Origin: Methanoregula sp.
Lineage (GTDB): Archaea; Halobacteriota; Methanomicrobia; Methanomicrobiales; Methanospirillaceae
Reading direction: 5' to 3'
Assembly (NCBI GenBank): GCA_030694985.1
Contig: JAUYTV010000024.1
Span: 1 to 64,000 of the forward strand
DNA: 64,000 nt
Positions within the stretch are counted from its first letter, which is position 1; every line of letters begins with the position of its first letter. Of the stretch, positions 43,417 to 52,908 are shown piece by piece. The position numbers and the translations under genes were made by a program. Under the pieces are notes generated by a model that was given only the letters and a program-made list of their open reading frames with translations, made no database searches and had not been told where the DNA came from.

Positions 43417-44982
43417 TCACTTTCCTATTTTGATCCGCCGGCTCATAATACATGGGCCCCCGCGTACGCCACCGATAGGGTTCTTGGGCTTTCCAAGCGA
43501 GTTCATGCAGCGGCCCATCAGCGCCGCGCCCCGTGCAAGCCCGTCATCGACAAATACGAGATGGTCTCTTGGATCATCAAAAAGTTCACGTTCGGTGATC
43601 CCTTCGAGTATATATTCCGGTTTTCTTCCGGAGATTGCTGCTCTTCCCGTAAATCCAATCGAGGAATTCTTTGGAACAAGTTTTTGTTCAACGGCCACAT
43701 CGATCAGGCGCAGGGCCATAGTGGCGCAGACACGGTCTATCACTTCGTTGAGCATGGCAAGATTATGTTTTTTGTGAATCTCTTTTCCAATTTCTAACAG
43801 TTTATCGAGATCGCTGCTGTTCTTCCCACAATCACAACCGATCATGGCAATGCCGGATTCTAACGCCAGCTTTGCATTCACAGGAACCCTGCCAAACCGG
43901 TCACGTTCCGCAGGAACAATCCGTATGTCAATATGTTCATGACACCGCTCTACAAAACCATCAATTACTTTGCGGTTTCCCCCGCCAAACAAACCACCGG
44001 TAACACTGTGCTCACCGAAAATGTCAAGAGCAGTACCGGTCCGTTGCTGCACAAGACCGGTTCCCCGCACAATTGCATCAGGTATTGCACCGGCAAGGCC
44101 GCAGAAGTTCCCCACGGTTTTTGCAAACGGGTTCAGATCATCAGCGCCCACATCGCTTGTGATCCTGCCATCGAGTGTAGTGCCAAAATCAATCGATATG
44201 CAGGGGTTGCGAAAATCAACCGGTGTCCACTTCGCCCCCTCCTTGATCCCCGCCATGGCAAGTTCGCCTTCCATCTCGTTTGCAACCATCTCCACCCCCG
44301 TTGATCCTACCGGAGGGATGACTCCGGCAACCGCCCCCACAAACACAACCTTATCGGCAAAACTGAACGGCTGGAGTTTCTGTGGCTGGTTCTCTTTAGA
44401 CATGGGAGGTGTCATCTTGCGGGGCGGGACACCTGCGTTCAGACAACCGTTTGCAAGGGCAATCACAAAATCACCGATCTGATCCGGTGACTCCATCTCG
44501 GCAACTACACCGGTACTCCGGACAACAAAATCCAGTTCTTTCAAAACATCGAGATGAGCATCCTTATGGCACTTGAGCAGTGTATCCCGCACAAGCTCGG
44601 TCACCGCCTCACGGGTGAGTTCGGTACCGTCAAGTGTTGCACCAAATATCGTTTCTCCGGGTTTCGGGGGGCGTATATCGCGGCTCATGCTCACGGTTTT
44701 ATTGATCACATATGACATACCGGTTTCAAGGCTTACCCCGGTTAAGATACACTTCGTGGTGGTGTTTCCCATCTCTACAGAAGCCACGATAAAATATGGT
44801 TTGTTCTTGTATTCAGGGAACCGCATCCCGGCCCCATGAGTTATTGAGGGTGGGGGCGGGCTTTCCACAATATGGGGTTTTTGTTTTATAAAGCGGGAAA
44901 AAAAATTAGCGCACATGTTGATCGATTCTTCAATGCGACAATCCTTATAATTTTCTATTTTGTTGCAGGTGTCAGTCGCCAT
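43417..44982 (-). CDS. Methanogenesis marker protein 14 (ASKHA-fold ATPase-like)
   Basis: Up to 521 residues; in-frame ATGs at 44916 and 44826 would give 499 and 469 aa, and the family is shorter than 521, so the N-terminus is uncertain. ASKHA-type phosphate loops can be seen: VASVEMGNTTTKCILTGV, and CISIDFGTTLDGRITSD. GFTGRAAISGRKPEYILEGI and VFVDDGLARGAALMGRCMNSLG complete the pattern. Marker 14 proteins are found in essentially all methanogens. Their relation to ATP-dependent reactivation enzymes suggests a role in methanogenesis enzyme activation or assembly (inference). Confidence 0.82.
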   Translation of the reverse strand: MATDTCNKIENYKDCRIEESINMCANFFSRFIKQKPHIVESPPPPSITHGAGMRFPEYKNKPYFIVASVEMGNTTTKCILTGVSLETGMSYVINKTVSMSRDIRPPKPGETIFGATLDGTELTREAVTELVRDTLLKCHKDAHLDVLKELDFVVRSTGVVAEMESPDQIGDFVIALANGCLNAGVPPRKMTPPMSKENQPQKLQPFSFADKVVFVGAVAGVIPPVGSTGVEMVANEMEGELAMAGIKEGAKWTPVDFRNPCISIDFGTTLDGRITSDVGADDLNPFAKTVGNFCGLAGAIPDAIVRGTGLVQQRTGTALDIFGEHSVTGGLFGGGNRKVIDGFVERCHEHIDIRIVPAERDRFGRVPVNAKLALESGIAMIGCDCGKNSSDLDKLLEIGKEIHKKHNLAMLNEVIDRVCATMALRLIDVAVEQKLVPKNSSIGFTGRAAISGRKPEYILEGITERELFDDPRDHLVFVDDGLARGAALMGRCMNSLGKPKNPIGGVRGGPCIMSRRIKIGK

Positions 44983-45120
44983 TGAAAGATCTTATCATTT
45001 CCAGGTCAGTGTGATCGAAATAATGGATAGATTGATGGTTCTCATCGTTTATAGGATTTTTTTAATACGCATTCTGCATAGACTTTTTTTTATTGGAAAA
45101 ATTAAAAATCCCAAAAAAAG

Positions 45121-46329
45121 TTACTTTTTTGATTTTGAGTTCTTCTTCGTTTTTATAGCGTGGACCATACGTGCCTGTATACCAAAATACTCTGAAACAC
45201 CAATCGCGTGACACTGGTCAATGGATGCGCTGTCAAAAGAGACCAGATCCTCTGAATATATGGCATCCGGTGAACTGCGCCCGAGCACGCGCACCGCTCC
45301 CTTGTAGATTTCAAGATCCACCTGACCATTAACCCGTTCCTGTGTGGTGTCAATAAATGCGTTCAGGGCTGCATACAATGGTTCATACACCAGTCCTTTG
45401 TAGGCTAACTCCGACCATTTGTCATCTACAGTGCGCTTGAATACCAGTTCCTGCCGGGTGAGGACAAGCGCCTCAAGATCCCGGTGTGCAGTGAGAATTA
45501 CGGTTGCTGCCGGGTGCTCATAATTCTCACGGGCTTTAATCCCAAGGATTCGGTCCTCGATGATATCATTGCGACCAACCCCGTGCTTTCCTGCAAGTAC
45601 ATTCAGTTTCTGTATCAGATCATAGCCTTGCATCTTTTTACCATTGACTGCCACCGGGATGCCGGCCCTGAATTCCAGTGTGATTTTTTCGGGTTTTGCC
45701 GGTGCTTTTTCAGGAGATACTGTCCAGAGGTAGATCTCTTCAGGGGGATGGTATGCAGGGTCTTCCAGTTTACCCCCTTCGATGCTACGGCTCCAGCAGT
45801 TCTCATCCATGCTCCAGGGTTTGTCCTTTTTTACCGGGACAGGGATTTTATGCTTTTTTGCATAATCGATCTCCCAGTCACGGGTCAGGTTAAGTTCGCG
45901 AATCGGGGCTACGACTTCAAGACCCGCACTGCGGATGATGAAATCAAACCTGAGCTGGTCATTGCCTTTACCCGTACAGCCATGCCCGATTGCTTTTGCA
46001 CCTTCTTTTTTCGCAATCTTTACAACTTCTTCTGCTATCAGGGGACGGGCAAGAGAGGTTCCCATTGGGTAGCCCTCGTATGAACCGTTTGCCTTGATCG
46101 CCGGAAAGATGTGGTTGTTCACAAACGCTTCACGGGCATCAATGGTGTAGTGCTTATCAGCGAATTTTTTCCCTTTTTGTGTGGCGACACCGATCTCTTC
46201 ATCCCGCTGTCCGACATTCACAGCAACGGTTATCACGCGATCGTAATCATATCTTTCTTTTAAAAGGGGGATGCAGATGGAGGTATCAAGCCCTCCGGAA
46301 TATGCAAGAACAATTGTACCTTTTCCCAT
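45121..46329 (-). CDS. argG: Argininosuccinate synthase
   Basis: 402 residues from ATG 46329 with AGAGGAT just upstream; the frame continues to 46377 but without support. PP-loop [28 protein letters not shown], and [32 protein letters not shown] are typical. It condenses citrulline and aspartate with ATP. Monocistronic, between the marker 14 gene and the first cupredoxin-like lipoprotein. Confidence 0.96.
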   Translation of the reverse strand: MGKGTIVLAYSGGLDTSICIPLLKERYDYDRVITVAVNVGQRDEEIGVATQKGKKFADKHYTIDAREAFVNNHIFPAIKANGSYEGYPMGTSLARPLIAEEVVKIAKKEGAKAIGHGCTGKGNDQLRFDFIIRSAGLEVVAPIRELNLTRDWEIDYAKKHKIPVPVKKDKPWSMDENCWSRSIEGGKLEDPAYHPPEEIYLWTVSPEKAPAKPEKITLEFRAGIPVAVNGKKMQGYDLIQKLNVLAGKHGVGRNDIIEDRILGIKARENYEHPAATVILTAHRDLEALVLTRQELVFKRTVDDKWSELAYKGLVYEPLYAALNAFIDTTQERVNGQVDLEIYKGAVRVLGRSSPDAIYSEDLVSFDSASIDQCHAIGVSEYFGIQARMVHAIKTKKNSKSKK

Positions 46330-46450
46330 GGTTATCCTCTTGTTAAATTCTGAAATATCTGTTTGCGGTTTCAGCATATATTTTCAGGGGAATTATGCAG
46401 AAAAAAAATCATGGGGATAGCAAAAAATTTTCTTTGGACTCTTGAAGAAC

Positions 46451-46482
46451 GAAAAAAAGGTTGTTCAGGCTTTTTCCTGAAC
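46451..46482 (-). terminator. Intrinsic-type hairpin terminator of first lipoprotein
   Basis: Stem GTTCAGG (46463-46469)/CCTGAAC (46476-46482), with an A-run at 46452-46458 on the plus strand, i.e. a U-run in the minus-strand transcript. It follows the lipoprotein stop. The same hairpin with the same flank recurs at 48974-49004 downstream of the paralogue. Confidence 0.7.
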
Positions 46483-46500
46483 TTGTGTATCGTTCTGGAA

Positions 46501-47010
46501 TTACGCGGTTACAACAATCTTTCCTTGCATTGCGGGCTGGAAGGGACCCGTAGTGTAATCATATGCGCCTACCTGATCAAATATAACTTCGTAGGTTTTT
46601 CCGTACGGGATCTCAACAGTGTTAATTCCTCCAAAGTATTTTTGAGTTTGGACATTGTCAGACATTATGCTGTGGGGCTTAAACGGATCTGCATTCAACC
46701 AGATCACTTTAGTGCCAACCTTAACATTTGCTGTTGCACTGGGGATAATTGTCAAATCCTGTGTAAAGGTGATGGTATACGTTGGCACAGGAGTTGGTAC
46801 AGGAGTTGGTGTTGGGGTTGGTGTTGCGGTCTTGTTCACAACAATAACAACAATTTCTTTTGTCGGTACCGTGGTAGGGGGAATGGTTACAACCGTGGTA
46901 GGAACCGCAGTAGGTACCGGGGTGGCCACAGGAGCTGCAGGCTGGGATGTGCATCCCGCAAGCAGGATCCCGATGAACAGGATCGCAAGAACAACAAAAA
47001 TTTTCTTCAT
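46501..47010 (-). CDS. Cupredoxin-like lipoprotein lacking two copper ligands (paralogue A)
   Basis: 169 residues. Lipobox LLAGC at residues 16-20 after a hydrophobic signal, then a Thr/Pro-rich linker (ATPTPTPTPVPTPVPT), then a plastocyanin-like domain: VKVGTKVIWLNADPFKPHSI and FDQVGAYDYTTGPFQPAMQGKIVV. The second half of a type 1 copper site normally reads Y.Y.C..H....M; here Cys and His are replaced by Thr and Phe, with only the first His and the Met kept. Probably a membrane-anchored external protein that no longer binds copper as a blue-copper protein. The promoter is the same as that of the paralogue (GGTATATAAG/TATATAAG). Confidence 0.78.
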   Translation of the reverse strand: MKKIFVVLAILFIGILLAGCTSQPAAPVATPVPTAVPTTVVTIPPTTVPTKEIVVIVVNKTATPTPTPTPVPTPVPTYTITFTQDLTIIPSATANVKVGTKVIWLNADPFKPHSIMSDNVQTQKYFGGINTVEIPYGKTYEVIFDQVGAYDYTTGPFQPAMQGKIVVTA

Positions 47011-47240
47011 GCATCATTTTTTGTTATTTCGGTATATAAGGATATTCAATTATTTTGTAGGTGGGATCTCTCATGTAAATTACCTAATGGGAATGACCCT
47101 TGTCGATCGCAGAGGAAGTTGTAAAATATTGTATGAAAATATGATGAGCAAGCAATCCTGCACGTATGTAGCATTTCTAAACCGTTTGAAATTGTTTAAA
47201 AAAGGTTATACGATTTTTACCTTATGGGTATAAAAAAAGA

Positions 47241-48575
47241 TTATTTTCTGTTTGCAACCGCAATAACAAGCAGACCCATAACAGAGCCAACAATTGTCAC
47301 AATGGGTGACATGGATGCCTTTGTGGTTGTCGGCGGTGCAACGGTTGTTACTGTTGTCTTAACGATCGCTGGTGCCTGAGTAACAACTACAGTTGGCTGA
47401 ACCGTTGGTGTTGCTACAGTTTCGGATAGACTGGTCTTGTATACGGTGCTGCTTCCGTTTTCGTTAGATACTGTAAGCTTCACATCATATGCTCCTGCAG
47501 TTGGGTATGTGTGGCTGGGGTTCTGTTCGGATGATGTTGTGCTGTCGCCAAATTCCCAGCTCCATTTTGTCGGGTTGTTGGTTGAGAGATCCTTGAACTG
47601 AACGATGAAGGGTGCCTTTCCTGTGCGCTGGTCAACCTTAAAGTTTGCCACTGGTGTAACCGAAGCAGAGATAAATGCTTCTTTTGAGGTGACATCCTGT
47701 CCATTTGCATTTGATACGGTCAGGGAAACGGTGTAGGTTCCCGGAGTGGTATACGTGTGAGTCGGGTTCTGTTCTGTGGATACTGCCCCACCATCGCCAA
47801 AGTTCCATTTCCAAGAGGTGGGTGCACCCAGGGATTTATCCGTGAACTGAACATTCAAAGGCACTTTGCCACTGGTCTTATCTGCCACAAAAGCGGCACG
47901 CGGGAGGTTGATTACGGTGATGTACTGGTTTTTTGTCTGGCTGCTGGATAATGTCGGGTTAGACGCAGTCAGCGTAACCGTATATACACCGGTTTTCCGG
48001 TATACATGATCAGGTTTTTGTCCGGTTCCAACAGATCCATCACCAAATTCCCAGATCCAGGTATTGGGTGAGTTTGTGGAAAGATCGGTAAAGCTAACAA
48101 CTCTGCCTACACCGGCAGTTGTTTTATCTGCGGTAAAGTCAACGCCCGGGCCTCTGCCGACTTTAATGAGATCCTTCATTACTCTGGTATCCGTTCCGAA
48201 ATTATTTTTGACAATAAGAGTGACGGTATACGTTCCATCTTTTACATAGTTATGAATAGGGTTCTGCTCGCTTGAAGTCTGTCCATCGCCAAAATCCCAC
48301 TGCCATGAACTTGGCAGGTTTTCTGACTGGTCGATGAACATGACTTTTTGTGGTACTGTGTTGATTTCAAAGGGTGCAATGGCAGTCCTGAAATCGGCCA
48401 CTGGTGCAAGACCAACAACAATATAACTTGGCTTGATTGTTGGGATTATCGTAATCGGTGCTGGACCTGATACTGTCGAATCATATGGATTTACTACGGC
48501 AGTCGCCCCTGGAATTATCAGGGCAAGGAGCAGGACCATTATTCCTGCAATTACAATGCATGATTTGCGTGTCAT
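47241..48575 (-). CDS. Surface protein with four PKD domains and C-terminal anchor
   Basis: 444 residues. Signal peptide at residues 1-26 (VIAGIMVLLLALIIPGATA). Four PKD repeats with WxFGDG cores (WQWDFGDGQTSSEQNP, WIWEFGDGSVGTGQKP, WKWNFGDGGAVSTEQNP, WSWEFGDSTTSSEQNP), each ending in Y.V.L.V.N. A Pro/Thr/Val-rich linker and a C-terminal hydrophobic helix (IVTIVGSVMGLLVIAVA) with RK end. Such proteins are part of archaeal cell-surface layers or adhesion. The gene lies between the two cupredoxin-like lipoproteins on the same strand but has its own promoter (TATATAAAATTG, 48610-48621). Confidence 0.88.
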   Translation of the reverse strand: MTRKSCIVIAGIMVLLLALIIPGATAVVNPYDSTVSGPAPITIIPTIKPSYIVVGLAPVADFRTAIAPFEINTVPQKVMFIDQSENLPSSWQWDFGDGQTSSEQNPIHNYVKDGTYTVTLIVKNNFGTDTRVMKDLIKVGRGPGVDFTADKTTAGVGRVVSFTDLSTNSPNTWIWEFGDGSVGTGQKPDHVYRKTGVYTVTLTASNPTLSSSQTKNQYITVINLPRAAFVADKTSGKVPLNVQFTDKSLGAPTSWKWNFGDGGAVSTEQNPTHTYTTPGTYTVSLTVSNANGQDVTSKEAFISASVTPVANFKVDQRTGKAPFIVQFKDLSTNNPTKWSWEFGDSTTSSEQNPSHTYPTAGAYDVKLTVSNENGSSTVYKTSLSETVATPTVQPTVVVTQAPAIVKTTVTTVAPPTTTKASMSPIVTIVGSVMGLLVIAVANRK

Positions 48576-49020
48576 AATGATAACAATTTATGATATGGAA
48601 TCTTGTAATATATAAAATTGTAATGTTTGAGTTTGATTGAAGGGGGCTGTCCAAGGTACCGTGAAAAATAAAGGACTGCCAAACCTGAAAAATATATATG
48701 TATAATTTCATTGCAACAACTTAAAATGCACAACACATTACATAACTTTTAATTTTGGCGATTAATGTTCATACCTTTAAATGTCCAGATTATTTTAGTC
48801 ATGAAAATTTTGAAATCTCCCGACGATAGAGCAGACAAATGGAAATTGAGTTTGGAGAGCTAAATTTTCATCGCTTTGGTGTGAAGTCTTTGACTTCATG
48901 CGGATTTTTTTAGCGAAATGCTAAATGGATAATTCAGGTAATTACAATCATTTTCTTTGAAGATAATTTAACGAAAAAAAGGTTGTTCAGGCATTTTCCT
49001 GAACTTTTGGATCGTTGGAA
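48576..49020. other. 445-bp intergenic region
   Basis: Holds the PKD gene promoter (TATATAAAATTG, complement on the minus strand), a perfect 7-bp hairpin TGAAGTC/GACTTCA at 48882-48898 followed by a T-run, and the terminator of the second lipoprotein (48974-49004). The stretch 48660-48850 is AT-rich with no gene. No RNA class recognised. Confidence 0.5.
48974..49004 (-). terminator. Intrinsic-type hairpin terminator of second lipoprotein
   Basis: Stem GTTCAGG (48985-48991)/CCTGAAC (48998-49004) with an A-run at 48974-48980 on the plus strand. Nearly identical to the terminator at 46451-46482, indicating that the duplicated unit includes its terminator. Confidence 0.7.
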
Positions 49021-49602
49021 TCAAGCAATTACAATAATTTTTCCTTGTTCCTGAGGCTGGAAGGGACCTGTTGTGTAATCGTATGAGCCCACTTTGTCAA
49101 ATATGATTGCAAGGGGTTTATATGGAGTTCCCAGAGGGCTCTGACCTATTCCCGAGTCTGCAGTGATTAACCCTGTCGGTGAATTTACGTATGGAACTGC
49201 TAAAGGATTCATACCCCCGAAGTACTGAGCGGTCTGGACATTGCTTGCCTGTATACTGTGGGGTTTCCACGGATCAACACTTTCCCAGATTACTTTAGTA
49301 CCCACCTTGACAGTTGCTGTTGCGCTGGGGGTGATCGTCAAATGGTCAGTGAATGTGATGACATACGTTGGCACAGGTGTTGGTGTTGGGGTTGCGGTCA
49401 CATCTGCGGTCTTATTCACAACTACAACAACTATTTCCTTTGTCGGTACAGGTACCGGGGTTGGTGGAACTGTTGTTACAACAGTGGTTGGCACGTGTGT
49501 CGGTACTGGTGTGGCCACAGGAGCTGCTGGCTGGGATGTGCATCCCGCTACGAGCAGGATCCCAATGGTAAGGATTGCAAGAACAACAAAAATTTTCTTC
49601 AT
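49021..49602 (-). CDS. Cupredoxin-like lipoprotein lacking two copper ligands (paralogue B)
   Basis: 193 residues, paralogue of the protein at 46501-47010. Lipobox LLVAGC, Thr/Pro linker, then the cupredoxin-like domain: VKVGTKVIWESVDPWKPHSIQ and FDKVGSYDYTTGPFQPQEQGKIIV. The Cys/His pair of the copper site is replaced by Thr/Phe, as in paralogue A, and the Met is replaced by Gln/Glu. About 24 extra residues (PYVNSPTGLITADSGIGQSP) sit before the last strands. Upstream about 50 bp (CATCATTTTTTGTTATTTCG then GTATATAAG) match paralogue A, with the TATA-like box about 25 bp from the start codon, consistent with a short-leader or leaderless mRNA. Confidence 0.78.
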   Translation of the reverse strand: MKKIFVVLAILTIGILLVAGCTSQPAAPVATPVPTHVPTTVVTTVPPTPVPVPTKEIVVVVVNKTADVTATPTPTPVPTYVITFTDHLTITPSATATVKVGTKVIWESVDPWKPHSIQASNVQTAQYFGGMNPLAVPYVNSPTGLITADSGIGQSPLGTPYKPLAIIFDKVGSYDYTTGPFQPQEQGKIIVIA

Positions 49603-49740
49603 GCATCATTTTTTGTTATTTCGGTATATAAGTATATTCAATTATTTTTATGATTATTGCAGTGCACACGATACGATCACTTGATCTGATATTATGAAGG
49701 ATACACCAAAAAAGGAAATATTGGTGGTTTTACGCCGATA

Positions 49741-52700
49741 TTACTTCAGATAATGGCTGATTGGCTCAAGGGTCATCTTCTCGCGCTTGATTGCATCAAT
49801 GGCAAGAGCCGCTGCACGCGCCGCTTGCAGGGTGGTAATGTAGGGAATCGAGAAGTCCACTGCCGCACGCATGATCTGGTAATGATCCTGACGGGACTGG
49901 CGGTCCTGCGGGGTGTTGATGATTAGACGTATCTCTCCGTGCCGCATCATGTCCAGTACATTGGGTGAACCTTCCTGAACTTTTCTTATGAGGTGTGCTT
50001 CAATGCCCGCTTCAGACAGGTAGTCCACTGTGCCCTCAGTTCCATATAATACGAGCCCGAGATCTCGAAGCTGCCGCGCGATTGGGATTACCTCTCCTTT
50101 TTGTTGCATATTGACCGAGATGAAGATGGAACCTTTCAGCGGAAGTTCATTGTCAGCAGATATACATGCCTTGTAGAATGCAAGCCCGAAATCATAATCA
50201 ATTCCCATCACTTCACCGGTGCTCTTCATCTCGGGTCCGAGCATGGTATCTACACCGGCCAGTTTGTTGAACGGGAGCAGTACCTCTTTGACCGCGATGT
50301 GTTCTATCTCGCGTTCCTTATATCCAAGATCTCTGAGTTTCCTGCCAACCATTACTTTAGCAGCGATCTTTGCAACCGGAATGCCGGTTGCCTTAGAGAC
50401 AAACGGCACTGTACGACTGGCGCGCGGATTTGCTTCGAGCACATAGACAATATTATCCTTGACTGCAAGCTGGAAATTAACCAGCCCAATCACGCCAAGA
50501 CCAAGTGCCAGCCTGCGGGCATAATCCCTGACCATGTCAACGACTGCCGGAGTGAGTGACTGGGTTGGGATCACACACGCTGAATCCCCGGAATGGATAC
50601 CTGCCTGTTCGATATGCTCCATGATGCCCCCAATCAGGACATCATGCCCGTCGCAGACTGCATCGACATCGAGTTCGATTGCGTTCTGGAGGTAAGAATC
50701 GATCAGTACCGGGTGATTTTTACTGACCCGGACTGCTTCTTTCATATAGGTCTCAAGATCCCGTTCATCGTGGACGATCTCCATTGCCCTGCCTCCGAGA
50801 ACATAGGATGGTCGCACAAGAACCGGGTAACCTATCTGTTCTGCCATTGCCTTTGCTTCGCCCTCTGAGTATGCGGAACTGTTCGTGGGGCAGGGAATAT
50901 TGAGCTTTTTTAAGAGCACGCTAAACCGGTCACGATCTTCTGCAATATCCATAGCATCCGGACTGGTTCCAAGGATTTTTGTAAAAAGGCCAAGGCGCTT
51001 GATCTCATTTTCAATAGGTACTGCAAGATTAACGGCATTCTGCCCGCCAAACTGGACCATAACGCCAAAATAATTATCTGTTTTTAAGATATTGACAATA
51101 TCTTCGAGCTGCATTGGTTCAAAGAAGAGCCGGTCTGAAGTATCAAAATCCGTAGACACGGTTTCGGGATTGTTGTTCACGATATGGACTTCAATTCCCT
51201 CTTCCTCGCGCAGTGCCTGAACAGCATGAACGGTACAGTAATCGAATTCAATTCCCTGCCCGATCCTGATGGGTCCGGACCCTAATATGAGTACTTTCTT
51301 ACTTTTTGTAGGTACAATTTCACAGTCCGTCTCATAAGTTGAGTAGAAATATGGGGTGTTTGCCGGGAATTCTGCTGCACATGTATCAACCACCTTATAT
51401 GATGGTGCAGCAGTGACTGCTTCGATCTCCCTAATGTTTTTCCCGCTTATCTGTGCGATCTCGGTATTGGAAAAACCATAGCGCCTCGCACTGTTGAAAT
51501 CTTCAATACTGCATGCACCATCAGCAAGGCGTTTTTCCATATTGACAATATTTCTAATTTTCTCTAAAAAGAACGGAGTTATTGAGGTGAGCTGGGCAAT
51601 CTCTTCTAAGGTGAAGTTTTGCCGGAATGCATCAAAAAGGCAGTGGAATCGCTCATCTGTAGGACGTGAGAGAATCATCCGGATTTCGCTGTGACTTGTA
51701 TGCAGCTGGATGTCGGTATCAAGTGACCTCTTTGCCTTCATGAACGCTTCTTCAACCGTCCGCCCGATCGCCATGACTTCTCCGGTGCTCTTCATTGCAG
51801 TTGAAAGTGTCCGGTCTGCTCCTTTGAATTTGTCAAAAGGCCAGCGAGGGACTTTGACCACGATATAATCTATCGAGGGTTCAAACGATGCCGGGGTGCA
51901 ACCAGTCACTGTATTCGTGATCTCATCCAGCCGCAGCCCAATTGCGATCTTTGCCGCCACCCGCGCAATAGGATAACCGGTTGCTTTTGATGCGAGCGCG
52001 GATGAGCGGGAAACCCGTGGATTGACCTCAATCACCCGATAGTTTCCGTCATGGTAAGCAAACTGGACATTACATCCCCCCTGAACATCCAGCGCCCTTA
52101 TGATCTTGATAGCAGCGCTTCGCAGCATCTGGAATTCATCGTCACGCAGTGTCAGGATAGGGGCAACTACGACACTTTCCCCTGTATGGATGCCCATCGG
52201 GTCCACATTTTCCATACCGCATATGATAATACAGGTATCTGCAGAATCGCGCATCACCTCAAATTCAATCTCTTTCCAGCCGAGCACGCTCTCTTCAATG
52301 AGTACCTGATGGATACGTGAACGCGCGAGCCCGAGTTCAACTGTACGGAGAAGTTCTTCCCGTGTCCGTGCTATGCCGCCCCCCGCGCCCCCGAGGGTGT
52401 AGGCCGGGCGCACAACCGCCGGAAGCCCGATTGCCTTTATCGCATCATCAACCTGGCTCAAACTTGTCAGGATAGTGCTATTGGGGACCGGTTCGCCTAT
52501 CTCGAGCATGAGGTTCCGGAACTTCTCCCGGTCTTCGCCTTTGTAAATTGCTTCGAGAGGTGTACCAAGGATTTCGACATTCTTGAGTGCACCTTTTTCT
52601 GCTAGCTCTGCAGTCATATTGAGACCCGTCTGGCCACCCATGCCGGAAAGGACTCCGTCCGGCTTTTCTTTATCTATAATCTTTGTAATGACGTCGGCCC

Positions 52701-52908
52701 GGATGGGTTCGATATAGATGGTATCTGCCATTTCGGGATCGGTCTGTATGGTAGCAGGATTTGAATTAATTAATACGACCTTGACCCCTTCTTCCCGCAT
52801 GGCTCTGCATGCCTGGCTTCCGGAGAAATCGAATTCTGCACCCTGCCCGATCTGGATTGGACCGGATCCAATGATCAAAACCTTTTTTATGTGCTCTTTT
52901 TTAGGCAT
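49741..52908 (-). CDS. carB: Carbamoyl-phosphate synthase large subunit
   Basis: 1055 residues, full length. Two ATP-grasp halves (VLIIGSGPIQIGQGAEFDFSGSQA and VLILGSGPIRIGQGIEFDYCTVHA), VVRPAYTLGGAGGGIA and VLVRPSYVLGGRAM, an oligomerisation region, and a C-terminal MGS-like allosteric domain (KGSIFISVNMQQKGEVIPIARQLRDLGLVLYGTEGTVDYL). It makes carbamoyl phosphate for pyrimidine (pyrC, pyrE) and arginine (argF) synthesis. The start overlaps the carA stop (TAATG). Confidence 0.97.
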   Translation of the reverse strand: MPKKEHIKKVLIIGSGPIQIGQGAEFDFSGSQACRAMREEGVKVVLINSNPATIQTDPEMADTIYIEPIRADVITKIIDKEKPDGVLSGMGGQTGLNMTAELAEKGALKNVEILGTPLEAIYKGEDREKFRNLMLEIGEPVPNSTILTSLSQVDDAIKAIGLPAVVRPAYTLGGAGGGIARTREELLRTVELGLARSRIHQVLIEESVLGWKEIEFEVMRDSADTCIIICGMENVDPMGIHTGESVVVAPILTLRDDEFQMLRSAAIKIIRALDVQGGCNVQFAYHDGNYRVIEVNPRVSRSSALASKATGYPIARVAAKIAIGLRLDEITNTVTGCTPASFEPSIDYIVVKVPRWPFDKFKGADRTLSTAMKSTGEVMAIGRTVEEAFMKAKRSLDTDIQLHTSHSEIRMILSRPTDERFHCLFDAFRQNFTLEEIAQLTSITPFFLEKIRNIVNMEKRLADGACSIEDFNSARRYGFSNTEIAQISGKNIREIEAVTAAPSYKVVDTCAAEFPANTPYFYSTYETDCEIVPTKSKKVLILGSGPIRIGQGIEFDYCTVHAVQALREEEGIEVHIVNNNPETVSTDFDTSDRLFFEPMQLEDIVNILKTDNYFGVMVQFGGQNAVNLAVPIENEIKRLGLFTKILGTSPDAMDIAEDRDRFSVLLKKLNIPCPTNSSAYSEGEAKAMAEQIGYPVLVRPSYVLGGRAMEIVHDERDLETYMKEAVRVSKNHPVLIDSYLQNAIELDVDAVCDGHDVLIGGIMEHIEQAGIHSGDSACVIPTQSLTPAVVDMVRDYARRLALGLGVIGLVNFQLAVKDNIVYVLEANPRASRTVPFVSKATGIPVAKIAAKVMVGRKLRDLGYKEREIEHIAVKEVLLPFNKLAGVDTMLGPEMKSTGEVMGIDYDFGLAFYKACISADNELPLKGSIFISVNMQQKGEVIPIARQLRDLGLVLYGTEGTVDYLSEAGIEAHLIRKVQEGSPNVLDMMRHGEIRLIINTPQDRQSRQDHYQIMRAAVDFSIPYITTLQAARAAALAIDAIKREKMTLEPISHYLK

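Noticed and set aside
46501-49602. Thr/Pro-rich coding repeats read on the plus strand as Gly/Val-rich proteins
   Set aside because: These plus-strand frames (e.g. 46655-47233, 49241-49684) are mirror images of the TP-rich linkers of the lipoproteins.
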